A stretch of DNA of 64,000 nucleotides from Pedobacter yulinensis (lineage in GTDB: Bacteria > Bacteroidota > Bacteroidia > Sphingobacteriales > Sphingobacteriaceae), in the NCBI RefSeq assembly GCF_003029735.1, contig NZ_KZ686272.1:110618-174617 (forward strand), given 5' to 3'. The notes under the pieces were generated by a model, which was not told the DNA's origin, made no database searches, and saw nothing but the letters and a program-made list of their open reading frames with translations. Within the stretch, counting starts at the first letter, position 1, and every line of letters begins with the position of its first letter. The translations under genes and the position numbers were made by a program. Positions 25,838 through 35,006 of this stretch are shown piece by piece.

Positions 25838-27526
25838 ATGAAGCATTCAACATTCTGTGCTACGGCCCTACTGGCGGCTATTCTGTTCTGCTGCTTACCT
25901 GTACTGGGGTTTCAGCCCCGTTTTCGGAAAGCCGAGCGGCCTAATATTGTGCTCATTCTGGCCGATGACATGGGTTATTCTGATGCAGGCTGCTACGGGG
26001 GAGAAATCGCGACGCCCAGTTTGGATTACCTGGCTGCCAACGGGATCCGTTTTACGCAGTTTTACAATACCTCCCGCTGTTGTCCTACCAGGGCCTCGTT
26101 GCTGACGGGGTTGTACAACCACCAGGCCGGTGTTGGAAAGATGACCGAGGCCGAAAACGCACCAGGTTACCTCGGGTACCTGGGCGAAAATACGGTAACC
26201 CTGGCCGAAGTACTCAAGACAGCAGGTTACCATACAGCGATGACGGGCAAATGGCATGTTTCGAACACGATCGTTCAAAAGGACCCGAAAGACCAGTTGG
26301 CCTGGCTGAACCACCAAAAAGATTTCGGCGATTTCTCGCCGCTAGCCCAATATCCTACCAACCGCGGATTTGATCAGTTTTTCGGTACCATATGGGGCGT
26401 GGTCGATTTTTTTGATCCGTTCAGCCTCGTGAGCGGCACCCGGCCCATCACCGCCGTTCCTGAAAACTATTACCATACCGATGCAATTACTGATACTGCC
26501 GTGGCCTACATTAACGGTTGGAAAACTTCCGACCAGCCTTTCTTTTTATATGTGGCACACAACGCACCACACTGGCCCCTCCAGGCCCGGCCTGAAGACA
26601 TTGAAAAATACAAGGATACGTACAGCGGTGGCTGGGATATCATCCGCGAGGCACGCTATAAAAAAATGGTACGCCTGGGATTGATTGATCCGAAGGTCGT
26701 ACCCATGCCCAGGCAGGGATCGTCTGGCTGGCCGGAAAACCCCGATAAGGAATGGGATGCGCGGGCAATGGCCGTGCACGCGGCAATGGTAGACCGGATG
26801 GACCAGGGTATCGGGAAGATCATCGCCGCACTGCGCAGCACAGGAAAGCTGGACAACACCCTGATCGTATTTTTGTCAGACAATGGCGCCAGTCCGGAGA
26901 ATGCTGCCCGCTATGGTCCAGGTTTTGACCGTCCGGGCAGCACACGCCGCGGCTTGCCAATTGTCTACGCAACAAAAAAAGAAGTCATGCCGGGAGCCCA
27001 GACGACGTATACCTCGATCGGTCCTGAATGGGCCTGCGTGGCCAACACACCTTATGCGTACTGGAAGGCCGAATCATATGAAGGGGGGATCCGTACACCA
27101 ATGATCGCTTTCTGGCCAAAAGGCCTGAAAGCCAGGCGCGGCAGTTTCAGCGCGCAAAGGGCGCATGTCATGGACTTTATGCAAACCTTCGTGGAGTTGT
27201 CGGGCGCAACCTATCCTGAAGCATACAAAGGCCGCAGCATCACAGCCCAAACTGGTCATAGCCTGGTTCCCGCATTACGGGGTCTGCAGGCGGCGGGACA
27301 CAAAACACTTTTTAATGAGCACTTTGGTGCCAAGTACGCCCGGTCGGGAGACTGGAAACTGGTTGCAAAACCGGGAGCAAACTGGAAATTGTACAACATA
27401 GCCCGGGATCCTGCAGAGCAGGCCGATCTGTCAGCGCAGTACCCGCAGAAGAAAAATGAGCTGGAAGCATTATGGCAGGCCTGGGCCGAACGCCATCAGG
27501 TGTTTCCCAAACCGGGCCAGAAATAA
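25838..27526 (+). CDS. Arylsulfatase (sulfatase family S1)
   Basis: A 562-residue exported sulfatase. Signal peptide 1-25. The metal-binding start is NIVLILADDMGYSDAGCYGG (about 36-55). The maturation motif is Cys81-Cys-Pro-Thr-Arg85 (SRCCPTRASLLTG); Cys81 would become formylglycine by an anaerobic sulfatase-maturating enzyme that is not in this window. The second metal site reads VFLSDNGASPE (about 345-355), and the TGKWH motif is at about 140-145. Length is typical for the family; the sulfated substrate is unknown. It stands 10 kb from the SusC/D locus, so a link to that locus is not certain. Confidence 0.9.
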   Translation: MKHSTFCATALLAAILFCCLPVLGFQPRFRKAERPNIVLILADDMGYSDAGCYGGEIATPSLDYLAANGIRFTQFYNTSRCCPTRASLLTGLYNHQAGVGKMTEAENAPGYLGYLGENTVTLAEVLKTAGYHTAMTGKWHVSNTIVQKDPKDQLAWLNHQKDFGDFSPLAQYPTNRGFDQFFGTIWGVVDFFDPFSLVSGTRPITAVPENYYHTDAITDTAVAYINGWKTSDQPFFLYVAHNAPHWPLQARPEDIEKYKDTYSGGWDIIREARYKKMVRLGLIDPKVVPMPRQGSSGWPENPDKEWDARAMAVHAAMVDRMDQGIGKIIAALRSTGKLDNTLIVFLSDNGASPENAARYGPGFDRPGSTRRGLPIVYATKKEVMPGAQTTYTSIGPEWACVANTPYAYWKAESYEGGIRTPMIAFWPKGLKARRGSFSAQRAHVMDFMQTFVELSGATYPEAYKGRSITAQTGHSLVPALRGLQAAGHKTLFNEHFGAKYARSGDWKLVAKPGANWKLYNIARDPAEQADLSAQYPQKKNELEALWQAWAERHQVFPKPGQK

Positions 27527-27554
27527 CCGCTGCCACAGGCAAGTGGTCATGCGC

Positions 27555-28031
27555 TCACTCAGATTTCAGCTGCCGTGCCCGCTGTAAAAAACTTTGTCTG
27601 TTCAGCTCGGCTTCCACCTCTTCAATCGCCTGCATGATGTTGTGCTGGGTCAGCGTAAGCTGCGCGGTCGCTTCGGTAATGAGGTTCCAGACGGGCTGCA
27701 TCCGGTCAACCAGGTCTTTGCCTTTTTTACTTAATTGAATGAGCCGCTTGCGCTCGTCCTGCTTGTCGCGGCGTGATACGATCAACTTATTTTTCTCAAG
27801 TTCTTTCAGCAGGCCGATGGTAGAAGGGTGGGTGTACCCGATCTCTGCTGCGATAGCGACCACACTCAACGATGATTTGACGTGCAATGCGTATACAACC
27901 GGGAACCATTTGGGCTCAAAATCGATGCCCGATTCCTTGTAAATCAGTGCGCCATCTTTGCGGATGCGTTCGCTGAGCCGCTGCAGGCGGGTCGCCAGGG
28001 CCAGGAGGCCGGCTTCGTTTATTATATTCAT
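27555..28031 (-). CDS. MarR-family transcriptional regulator
   Basis: A 158-residue winged-helix regulator: N-terminal dimer helix (LLALATRLQRLSERIRKDGALIYKESGIDF), wing-helix core LSVVAIAAEIGYTHPSTIGLLKELEKNKLIVSRRDKQDERKRLIQLSKKGKDLVDRM (about residues 55-110), and a C-terminal dimer helix. The DxRxR wing is present (DERKRLI). Its start overlaps the upstream acetyltransferase stop by four bases (ATGA), so the two are one operon with coupled translation. A palindromic site before the operon (28548-28578) is the likely operator for autoregulation. Confidence 0.88.
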   Translation of the reverse strand: MNIINEAGLLALATRLQRLSERIRKDGALIYKESGIDFEPKWFPVVYALHVKSSLSVVAIAAEIGYTHPSTIGLLKELEKNKLIVSRRDKQDERKRLIQLSKKGKDLVDRMQPVWNLITEATAQLTLTQHNIMQAIEEVEAELNRQSFLQRARQLKSE

Positions 28032-28531
28032 GTCTGGACATCAAGCCCGCGGTGAAAGAAAAGCGTATCGGTCTTTGCGCGTGGAAATTCAGGCGGCAAC
28101 TGCGATGCCTGGATCCGGCGGAAGCCGTTGCGCTCATAAAAACGATGTGCTGCTTTCATTGGCTCTACAGTGCCAAGATAAAGATTTTTGATGCCCGATT
28201 GCTGCGCATGGGCGATAAGTTTTTCGATCAGGGTCTGTGCTATGCCAAAGAGCTTGCCGCGAAAATCCCGATGAACAAACATTTTTCTGATGGCACCGGT
28301 TTCGCCGGCCGCCTTGACCAGGGCAATGCTGCCAACCAGGTCTTGACCCGAAAAAGCGCCCAGGAAGGTGCCGCCAGGCTCCAGGTAGAATTGCGAAATG
28401 TTGCACAGATCGGGCTGATCGTGGAGCGTAATGGGCAGGCCAAATTCCTGCTGCTGGATGGGAAGGATAAGCCCTATGACCTCGTCCTGATCGCTGTCGC
28501 TCAATTCCCTGATGTGAATGATAGAGTGCAT
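28028..28531 (-). CDS. GNAT-family N-acetyltransferase
   Basis: A 167-residue acetyltransferase. The acetyl-CoA site is RKMFVHRDFRGKLFGIAQTLIEKLIAHA (about residues 83-110), with the P-loop-like R/Q-x-x-G-x-G/A element reading RGKLFGIA. The final strands are NLYLGTVEPMKAAHRFYERNGFRRI (about 115-140), a typical GNAT ending. The acceptor is unknown. It is the first gene of the operon whose second gene is the MarR regulator; MarR-GNAT pairs and even fusions are common and often deal with small toxic molecules, which is inference here. Confidence 0.85.
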   Translation of the reverse strand: MHSIIHIRELSDSDQDEVIGLILPIQQQEFGLPITLHDQPDLCNISQFYLEPGGTFLGAFSGQDLVGSIALVKAAGETGAIRKMFVHRDFRGKLFGIAQTLIEKLIAHAQQSGIKNLYLGTVEPMKAAHRFYERNGFRRIQASQLPPEFPRAKTDTLFFHRGLDVQT

Positions 28532-28547
28532 AAAATTAACTTTATAT

Positions 28548-28578
28548 CAAAACTACGTAGTTAACTACATAAATGCAA
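28548..28578 (-). promoter_or_regulatory. MarR operator overlapping a -33/-7 promoter
   Basis: Plus-strand AACTAC-GTAGTT-AACTAC (28551-28568) holds two overlapping perfect 12-bp palindromes, AACTACGTAGTT (28551-28562) and GTAGTTAACTAC (28557-28568). Read on the minus strand, TAGTTTTG (28555-28548) is a full match to TAnnTTTG, and TTG (28578-28576) lies 20 bases upstream as the -33 element. Transcription would begin near 28541, ten bases before the acetyltransferase ATG at 28531. A repressor on these half-sites would block the promoter directly. Confidence 0.65.
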
Positions 28579-28661
28579 ATGTTGTAAATGAATCCTGATG
28601 CGAAACACTTTCGGAAACCCGTGATCAAGAACTTAACGCCCCAACTTACAACTTTACGCCG

Positions 28662-28669
28662 TACCTTTG
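28662..28669 (+). promoter_or_regulatory. -7 promoter box of the SNF2 gene, nearly leaderless
   Basis: TACCTTTG is a full match to TAnnTTTG. It ends 10 bases before the ATG at 28680, so the transcript would have a leader of only ~5 bases. The -33 element is not clear (CTTAA about 20 bases upstream). Confidence 0.5.
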
Positions 28670-28679
28670 CTGCAACTGC

Positions 28680-31600
28680 ATGGCTACACATACTTATGAA
28701 CTGCCCGGATCAGATCTGCCGGATTTTACCCAGCGACGACTTGCTGAACACACGGCAGAAAGGTATTTTTTTGATGTGTTCACAGCCAGGTTGGTGCGGC
28801 CTTCTTACCTGGTCATTGACCATGGAATTTTTGAAGGGACTGCTGCCGACAGCGTGTCGGTCGAGCTTCAGGTGCTGCGGTCAACGGATAAACTTCTACT
28901 CAGCTGTTCCTGTGGTGCCGGCCATGCAAAACTTTGCCTCCACATGGCAACTGCTGTGCTGGCTGTGCAGCAAACAGAAGACTGGCTTGTATTTTTCGAT
29001 AGTGACCGGCGCCGCCGCCGGTTAAAGCAGGCCGCTGCTGCTTATGGTATGGAACATGAACAGGCGCTCGATCAGTTTTTCACCCTGTTTTTTGAGGGAG
29101 CGTTGAAGATCAAACCCAGACTGCCGGGCTTGCTCCGCTTAACAGGCGACGATATGGCTGTGCTCAAAAATGCGGTTGGCGGCACGGTTCAACGCAAAAA
29201 GGGCGAGCTCAGATCAGGCCGGAATTTTGTTGTTTTCAGGCAGCATCGGTTTTACCGGCATTTGGTTACTGAAGTGTATCGTGCCGAACTGACCAAGGCA
29301 GGTAAGCCGAAAAATCCTTTCACAGCCGTTAAACCGCTGGATATGGTCTGGAATACCGGCAGTCAGGAACGGATTCGTTTTTTTACTGCCATTCACCGTT
29401 TTCAGCAGCCGGGTGGCGGCAACAAAATGCCCGAAGATCTGGCCGCCCTGCGGGCAATTGTTGCAAACCCCGCTGGTTATGCTTTTTACCGGCACCTCTC
29501 CGAGGCGTCAGACCAGGTCACTGCAACATCGATCAGCCCCTTACACATCCGCCCGGGCCAGGGCAAAGTCTTACTGAAAATTTCGCGTGCTGAACATTTT
29601 TACGAAGTGAGCGGCCGGTTCGAGCACAAAGAGGCTTCGGCTGCACTGCATGACTGCAGCATGCAGTTTGGTTACTTCATCGAACTTGCCGGATCCCTGT
29701 ACCTGCCCGAACGCCTGGAATCGCTCGGACTGGTTGACCTGCTGATGCAACATGGGGGCACATTACGGATCCATGCCTCACGTTACCATTTTTTTAGAAC
29801 TGAGTTCCTGGATCCCCTCGGGGAAAAAATCAGCATGGAACACAGCTACATTCCAAGGGCAACAACGGGGCAGATCAGGGAACAGGGTTTTCATGAGCGG
29901 CGGCGTATCCTGTATCTTTCAGACTCCGGCAATTATGTCGACCTGGTGCCGGTCATGTCTTACCAGCATGTGGAAATACCCATCAGGAGCCAGCGCATTG
30001 TGGAAGGAACAGACCACAAAGGCAAACGCTTCCAGGTAAAACGTGATGAGGTCGCAGAGGCGGAGTTCCTTGGCGATATCATTCGTCAGCATCCGTATTT
30101 CATCGAACAGGCGGAGAACGGAATGGATCATTTCTACCTGCACCGCCTGCGCTTTATGGACCAGGCCTGGTTTCTCCGCGCATTTGAGGACTGGACGGCC
30201 GGCGGCATCGAGGTGCTGGGGTTTGATAAACTGGAGGGCTCAAGACTCAACCCCAATAAGGTTGCGGTAGACATCAAAGTGCTGAGCGGGATCAATTGGT
30301 TCAATGCCGTTATCGATGTGCGGTACGGCCGCAAAAAAGCTTCTTTAAAGAACATTTACCGGGCGGTACGCAACCGCAACCATTATGTGCAGCTTGATGA
30401 TGGCACGCAGGGCATCCTCCCTGACTACTGGCTGAAACGCTTCGAGAATTTTTTCAGCCTGGGCGAGCTTGGTGATGACCAGGAGATCGATATACCCAAA
30501 GTAAATTTCGCGGCGCTCAGCCAGGCGGCCGAAGCCGAAGAGCTGGACCGGAAACTGGAGGCTGAGATCCGGGACATGCACCGGCAGCTTGATCCCGATG
30601 CTGCTGCGGTGAAGACGCCGGTGCCCGCGGCGTTTTCAGGCGTGTTGCGCGGTTACCAGAAAGCGGGTTTTGACTGGCTGAACAGGCTCGATGCTTTGGG
30701 CTTTGGCGGTTGCCTGGCCGACGACATGGGCCTTGGCAAAACGGTCCAGGTTCTGGCTTTCATTCTGGCGCAGCGCGAAAAGGTACAGCAAAACACCAAT
30801 CTGTTGGTCGTGCCGGCCACGCTGATTTTTAACTGGCAGCAGGAAATCAGCCGGTTTGCTCCCTCGCTGCGCGTGCTGGTGCTGCATGGCAGCAACCGGA
30901 GGCGTGATACCAGCAACTTTGACCAGTACGAGGTGATCATCTCTACTTACGGGTCCTTGCTGTCTGATATCGCTTTCCTGAAATTATACCGGTTCAATTA
31001 CGTTTTTCTCGACGAGTCACAGAACATCAAAAACCCAGACAGCCAGCGGTATAAGGCTGCCAGGTTGCTGCAGGCCAGGAACCGCATTGCCATTACCGGC
31101 ACCCCGATCGAAAACAACACCTACGATCTGTACAGTCAGCTTTCTTTTGCCTGTCCGGGACTGCTTGGCAGCAAGCAATATTTCAGGGACATTTATGCCA
31201 CGCCGATCGATACCTTTAAGGTAAGCAAGCGGGCGACGGAACTGCAGCAACGCATTTCTCCGTTTGTGCTCAGGCGCAGCAAACAGGAAGTGGCTGCAGA
31301 ACTTCCCGAAAAAACCGAAATGGTACTCTACTGCACCATGGAAGAGGAACAGCGGCGCATTTATGACGCGTATGAAAAAGAGTTCCGGGAATATGTAGAT
31401 GCGGTAACAGGTGAAGAACTAAGGCGCAGCCCGATGAACGTGCTCAAAGGACTCACCAAACTTCGGCAGATATGCAATTCTCCCAAACTGCTGGGCACCG
31501 AGGCCCTCACCGGCACGCAGTCTGCCAAGATTGACCTGCTGACAGAGCAAATTATCAGCAAGGCCCCGGCGCATAAGATTCTTGTTTTTTCACAATTTGT

Positions 31601-32096
31601 GGGCATGCTGAACCTCGTGGCAGCAGAACTTGAACACAACCAGGTCGGCTGCTGCATGCTGACCGGCCATACGCGCAACCGGGAGGCGGTTGTAAACCGT
31701 TTCAGGCAGGATGCCGATACCCGTGTGTTCCTGATCAGCCTGAAGGCTGGCGGCACCGGCCTGAATTTGACCGAAGCTGACTATGTCTACCTCGTAGACC
31801 CCTGGTGGAACCCTGCCGTCGAAAATCAGGCAATAGACCGCGCGCACCGGATTGGCCAGAATAAACATGTGGTCGCGGTGCGGCTCGTATGCAGCGATAC
31901 GGTAGAAGAAAAGATCCTCGAGCTTCAGGATACCAAGCGCGATATTGCTGCTAAAATGCTACAGCCCGGTGCCGGCGGTCTGCAGGCCCTGGAAAAAGAT
32001 CAGTTGCTGAAGCTGCTGTCGTCGCCGGCACTGCTGACGGATACGCCGGTCAAACCGAGGATGTTGCCCGAACCAAGGCGGAAAACCAGTTTGTAG
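28680..32096 (+). CDS. SWIM zinc-finger SNF2-family helicase/ATPase
   Basis: An 1138-residue ATP-dependent DNA translocase. N-terminal SWIM zinc finger: SCSCGAGHAKLCLHMATA, about residues 73-92, the CxC...CxH pattern. A long region of unknown structure (about 95-620; DUF/SNF2_N-like) follows. The helicase core starts near 640: motif I LADDMGLGKT (about 680-689), motif II DESQ (about 777-780, DExx with Gln in place of His), motif III AITGTP (about 807), then C-terminal motifs KILVFSQFVGML (about 965), FLISLKAGGTGLNLTEAD (about 1018) and DRAHRIGQ (about 1055). Family members act in DNA repair or transcription. No partner gene is beside it. Confidence 0.9.
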   Translation: MATHTYELPGSDLPDFTQRRLAEHTAERYFFDVFTARLVRPSYLVIDHGIFEGTAADSVSVELQVLRSTDKLLLSCSCGAGHAKLCLHMATAVLAVQQTEDWLVFFDSDRRRRRLKQAAAAYGMEHEQALDQFFTLFFEGALKIKPRLPGLLRLTGDDMAVLKNAVGGTVQRKKGELRSGRNFVVFRQHRFYRHLVTEVYRAELTKAGKPKNPFTAVKPLDMVWNTGSQERIRFFTAIHRFQQPGGGNKMPEDLAALRAIVANPAGYAFYRHLSEASDQVTATSISPLHIRPGQGKVLLKISRAEHFYEVSGRFEHKEASAALHDCSMQFGYFIELAGSLYLPERLESLGLVDLLMQHGGTLRIHASRYHFFRTEFLDPLGEKISMEHSYIPRATTGQIREQGFHERRRILYLSDSGNYVDLVPVMSYQHVEIPIRSQRIVEGTDHKGKRFQVKRDEVAEAEFLGDIIRQHPYFIEQAENGMDHFYLHRLRFMDQAWFLRAFEDWTAGGIEVLGFDKLEGSRLNPNKVAVDIKVLSGINWFNAVIDVRYGRKKASLKNIYRAVRNRNHYVQLDDGTQGILPDYWLKRFENFFSLGELGDDQEIDIPKVNFAALSQAAEAEELDRKLEAEIRDMHRQLDPDAAAVKTPVPAAFSGVLRGYQKAGFDWLNRLDALGFGGCLADDMGLGKTVQVLAFILAQREKVQQNTNLLVVPATLIFNWQQEISRFAPSLRVLVLHGSNRRRDTSNFDQYEVIISTYGSLLSDIAFLKLYRFNYVFLDESQNIKNPDSQRYKAARLLQARNRIAITGTPIENNTYDLYSQLSFACPGLLGSKQYFRDIYATPIDTFKVSKRATELQQRISPFVLRRSKQEVAAELPEKTEMVLYCTMEEEQRRIYDAYEKEFREYVDAVTGEELRRSPMNVLKGLTKLRQICNSPKLLGTEALTGTQSAKIDLLTEQIISKAPAHKILVFSQFVGMLNLVAAELEHNQVGCCMLTGHTRNREAVVNRFRQDADTRVFLISLKAGGTGLNLTEADYVYLVDPWWNPAVENQAIDRAHRIGQNKHVVAVRLVCSDTVEEKILELQDTKRDIAAKMLQPGAGGLQALEKDQLLKLLSSPALLTDTPVKPRMLPEPRRKTSL

Positions 32097-32306
32097 ACCT
32101 TGCAGGACTAGCCTGGATGGCCCGTACGGTGGCCGTTCCAAAGGCAATAAACAGTGAGGCTGTAAAAATTTGCAGCTGATTTCCAGTATTTTCGGGTTTG
32201 TATGCAAAGTTTCACGATTTTTGCGTGATCATCGTAATCGCTTTTTTTGTAAGTTGAGTCAGGCTTGTGCAAAAGGCACAGTCCTTTTACCCTGTTGTGC
32301 AGACGT

Positions 32307-34433
32307 ATGGTTGGCAAATTGAAACAAATGGCCTTACTGGCCGCTATTCTTGGCTTCGGCATTTTTGCCGGTTGCAAAAAAACGGAAGATCCGCAGGTTG
32401 ATCCGCCCGGCACGAAGATACCCTATAACTTCAACTACCTGACTACACAGCGGGTTAGCCTGAATATTCGCATGCTGAGCAACAACAACCAGCCGATCGC
32501 AGGTGCTCTGCTTACCGTCATAGCGGGCAGCGATGCACAAAAAGTGCTGCTCAAGGCGGTAAGCAACGACCAGGGCGAGGTAAAAGGCGTTATCGATATG
32601 CCATCCTATCTTGATTCCCTAACTATTTTTCCAAAGTATACTGGTCTGCTCAGCGAAGTAAAGGCCGTCGTGGGCGGCCGGTCAGCACTTCATATCACCA
32701 TAGGCGGAACCGAAGGCCTGAGCGGCGATGTGCTCATCAATACCGATGATCCCGGCACGCCTGCCCCTGCAACGGCGGGGAAGAATGACATGTCGACCAG
32801 CGGCATCTTTGGTACCGACTATGGGTATCCGTCTCCGTACACCAGTGCCTCGAATGCCGTGCTCAACACCAGCGAATACCCGTTCAGGCTGGGGCGGCCG
32901 CGGTACCTGCTGGCCACTTCCGATGTGATCGACGCAAGTCTCCTGTCTTACATCAACGCCTCCCTGCCTGAAGGTCAGCCGCTTACCGAAACCCATCCGG
33001 AGTACCTGCTCAGCACTGCCCAGCCGAACATTGTGGTTACCCAGAACAATACGGAAGTGTTCGTGACCTTTGTTTCAGAAGGCGCAGATTACAAAAATAC
33101 ATTGGGGTGGTACAGTTACCCCACATCAACGCCGCCTACATCTGCAACCGGATCAAGTTTGCTGGGCGCGATCGACCGCATCACCATGGTATTCCCCAAT
33201 GCTTCGGCATTTGGCTCAGGAGGCGGTCTGAAGCCAGGCAATAAAGTGAGCCTGGGCAGGTTCAGTGCTGGCACAACCATCGCCTTCGTGCTGTTCCAGG
33301 ATGCCTGGAATACCAGCGCTGGTGTTGAAACCGGCGGTACGAAGTTCTACACAGATGCCCGCTTCAATCCCGAGTCTACAGCGGCGCTGCGCAGGCATTC
33401 CGTACAGCTGTACGATGCCGAACATGAACTCTTCGTTTTTGGCTTTGAGGATATTAACCGGACTTCTGCGTCAGATAACGATTTTAATGACCTGGTAGTT
33501 TATGCCTCTGCCGGCCCGGTCACCGGCCTGTCTAAAGCAAATGTGGCAGCCATAGACACCCGGGTCGACAGCGATGGAGACGGGGTAGATGATGCGGTCG
33601 ATGAGTTTCCAGACGATGCAACCCGGGCCTATACGACCTATTACCCGTCTGCAACTGGCTGGGCTACATTGGCATTCGAAGACAACTGGCCAAATACCGG
33701 CGATTATGATGTCAACGACCTGGTGGTCAATTACCGGTACCGTTATGTTAGCAATGCCGGCAACAATGTCGTGGAACTGACCGGTTATTACCAGCCTGTA
33801 GCGGCCGGGGCAGATTTCAGGAACGGCTTTGGCGTGCAATTGCCCGTAGCCCCGGCGGCGGTCAGCAGCGTAACGGGGCAGCTGCTTCAAAACAGCTATA
33901 TCGCCCTGGCGGCCAACGGCGTGGAAGCCGGCCAGAGCCGGGCCGTGATCATTCCGTTTGACAGCCATGAGAACCTGCTTAGAAATGCAGATGGTTCACC
34001 ACAGGTCAACACCAATCTTGCTAAACCGCGGGCCTCGGGAGGCTTGGCCACAGTCGTTGTCCAGTTTGCCACGCCGGTCGCACAAAGCAGCCTGGCGGCA
34101 AGCGCCTTTAATCCCTTTCTGATCAGTAACAGACGGCGCGGCTATGAGGTTCACCTACCCAACTACGCGCCAACAGATAAGGCAAATAAGACCTTGCTCC
34201 GTACAGGCGCGGATAACAGCCTGCCAACTTCCGGCCGCTATTACCTCGATGTCAATAATTCGCCCTGGGCTTTAAATTTCCCCGACGCTTTCAGTTACCC
34301 GGTCGAAACCAAGTCGATCAGCAGCGCCTACCTGTACTTTTTGAACTGGGCCCGTTCCGGCGGCACACAGTACACAGACTGGTACATCAACACAGCGGCA
34401 GGCTACCGGGCAGACCAGAATATTTACAGATAA
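32307..34433 (+). CDS. LruC domain-containing lipoprotein 2
   Basis: A 708-residue lipoprotein, paralogue of the gene at 6865-9000. I chose the ATG at 32307: a signal peptide with lipobox FAGC and Cys23; a TTG start 14 codons earlier adds no plausible sequence. Domain order is the same as in copy 1: carboxypeptidase-regulatory-like beta region (QPIAGALLTVIAG), the block ASLLSYINASLPEGQPLTETHPEYL, the DUF4114-like region with DNDFNDLVVYA, a thrombospondin-3-like motif (DSDGDGVDDAVDEFPDD), and the LruC C-terminal domain. Over most of the length, residues are the same as in copy 1. Function unknown; probably surface exposed and calcium binding. Confidence 0.88.
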   Translation: MVGKLKQMALLAAILGFGIFAGCKKTEDPQVDPPGTKIPYNFNYLTTQRVSLNIRMLSNNNQPIAGALLTVIAGSDAQKVLLKAVSNDQGEVKGVIDMPSYLDSLTIFPKYTGLLSEVKAVVGGRSALHITIGGTEGLSGDVLINTDDPGTPAPATAGKNDMSTSGIFGTDYGYPSPYTSASNAVLNTSEYPFRLGRPRYLLATSDVIDASLLSYINASLPEGQPLTETHPEYLLSTAQPNIVVTQNNTEVFVTFVSEGADYKNTLGWYSYPTSTPPTSATGSSLLGAIDRITMVFPNASAFGSGGGLKPGNKVSLGRFSAGTTIAFVLFQDAWNTSAGVETGGTKFYTDARFNPESTAALRRHSVQLYDAEHELFVFGFEDINRTSASDNDFNDLVVYASAGPVTGLSKANVAAIDTRVDSDGDGVDDAVDEFPDDATRAYTTYYPSATGWATLAFEDNWPNTGDYDVNDLVVNYRYRYVSNAGNNVVELTGYYQPVAAGADFRNGFGVQLPVAPAAVSSVTGQLLQNSYIALAANGVEAGQSRAVIIPFDSHENLLRNADGSPQVNTNLAKPRASGGLATVVVQFATPVAQSSLAASAFNPFLISNRRRGYEVHLPNYAPTDKANKTLLRTGADNSLPTSGRYYLDVNNSPWALNFPDAFSYPVETKSISSAYLYFLNWARSGGTQYTDWYINTAAGYRADQNIYR

Positions 34434-34465
34434 CAGGTTTTGCTTTTTCTGAAGTTATGACTTTG

Positions 34466-34491
34466 AAAGCACCACTAGCTGGTGCTTTTTT
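34466..34491 (+). terminator. Rho-independent terminator of LruC lipoprotein 2
   Basis: AAAGCACCA (34466-34474) pairs with TGGTGCTTT (34480-34488) around a CTAGC loop, followed by TTT. It lies 32 bases after the LruC gene stop. Confidence 0.8.
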
Positions 34492-34570
34492 ATATTCGGC
34501 GGGTCAAACCAACGGCGGGTCCCTGCGTTATACAGACTGGACGAGGCATTGCCCGCTAATTGAAAATATC

Positions 34571-34936
34571 ATGGAAAATATAGAGAACAACACATACAAC
34601 CCTGCCGATCACGAAGACAGCCCAGGGTCCTCACCACTGAACAGCAACATTGACCAGGCAAAGGCGGTTGCCAGCAAAACAAGCGGGGAGGGAGACGAAC
34701 CGGTCAGGCGTGAAACCGAAGAAGCCGATCGCGAAATCCTGGCTGGCACAGACGACAGCCGCATCAAAACCGGCCCGGCGAATGCTGACGCTGCAGAACG
34801 CGATGAGTTCATGCGCTCGGATGCTGAGGCGCTGCCAGAAGAAGATGAAGAATATGCCCTGGGTATTGGCTCTGGCGATGACCCTACCCAGAATGAGGAA
34901 GACGATCTCAGCGCCGGCACGGATGACGTTGACTAA
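34571..34936 (+). CDS. Acidic low-complexity small protein, unknown function
   Basis: A 121-residue protein, from the ATG at 34571 (upstream in-frame sequence crosses the terminator and is not used). About a quarter of the residues are Asp or Glu, with very few hydrophobics: it has no signal peptide, no membrane segment and is probably disordered. The middle (VRRETEEADREILAGTDDSRI) and the C-terminus (PEEDEEYALGIGSGDDPTQNEEDDLSAGTDDVD) are most acidic. I recognise it as a kind of protein seen in Sphingobacteriaceae, without a known role. It lies between LruC lipoprotein 2 and the convergent GH20 gene. Strong codon bias and the closed frame support it as real. Confidence 0.62.
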   Translation: MENIENNTYNPADHEDSPGSSPLNSNIDQAKAVASKTSGEGDEPVRRETEEADREILAGTDDSRIKTGPANADAAERDEFMRSDAEALPEEDEEYALGIGSGDDPTQNEEDDLSAGTDDVD

Positions 34937-34954
34937 ATAACAGTTCCAGGCCGC

Positions 34955-34994
34955 CTGCATGCTCCGGAGAGTACGTCTTCCCGGAGACATGCAG
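34955..34994. terminator. Hairpin between convergent genes
   Basis: CTGCATG (34955-34961) with TCCGG (34963-34967) can pair with CCGGA (34981-34985) and CATGCAG (34988-34994), a stem with a small bulge and a 13-base loop. No T-run follows, so it is a weak terminator candidate between the acidic-protein gene and GH20. Confidence 0.4.
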
Positions 34995-35006
34995 ACCAGG
35001 AGTATG

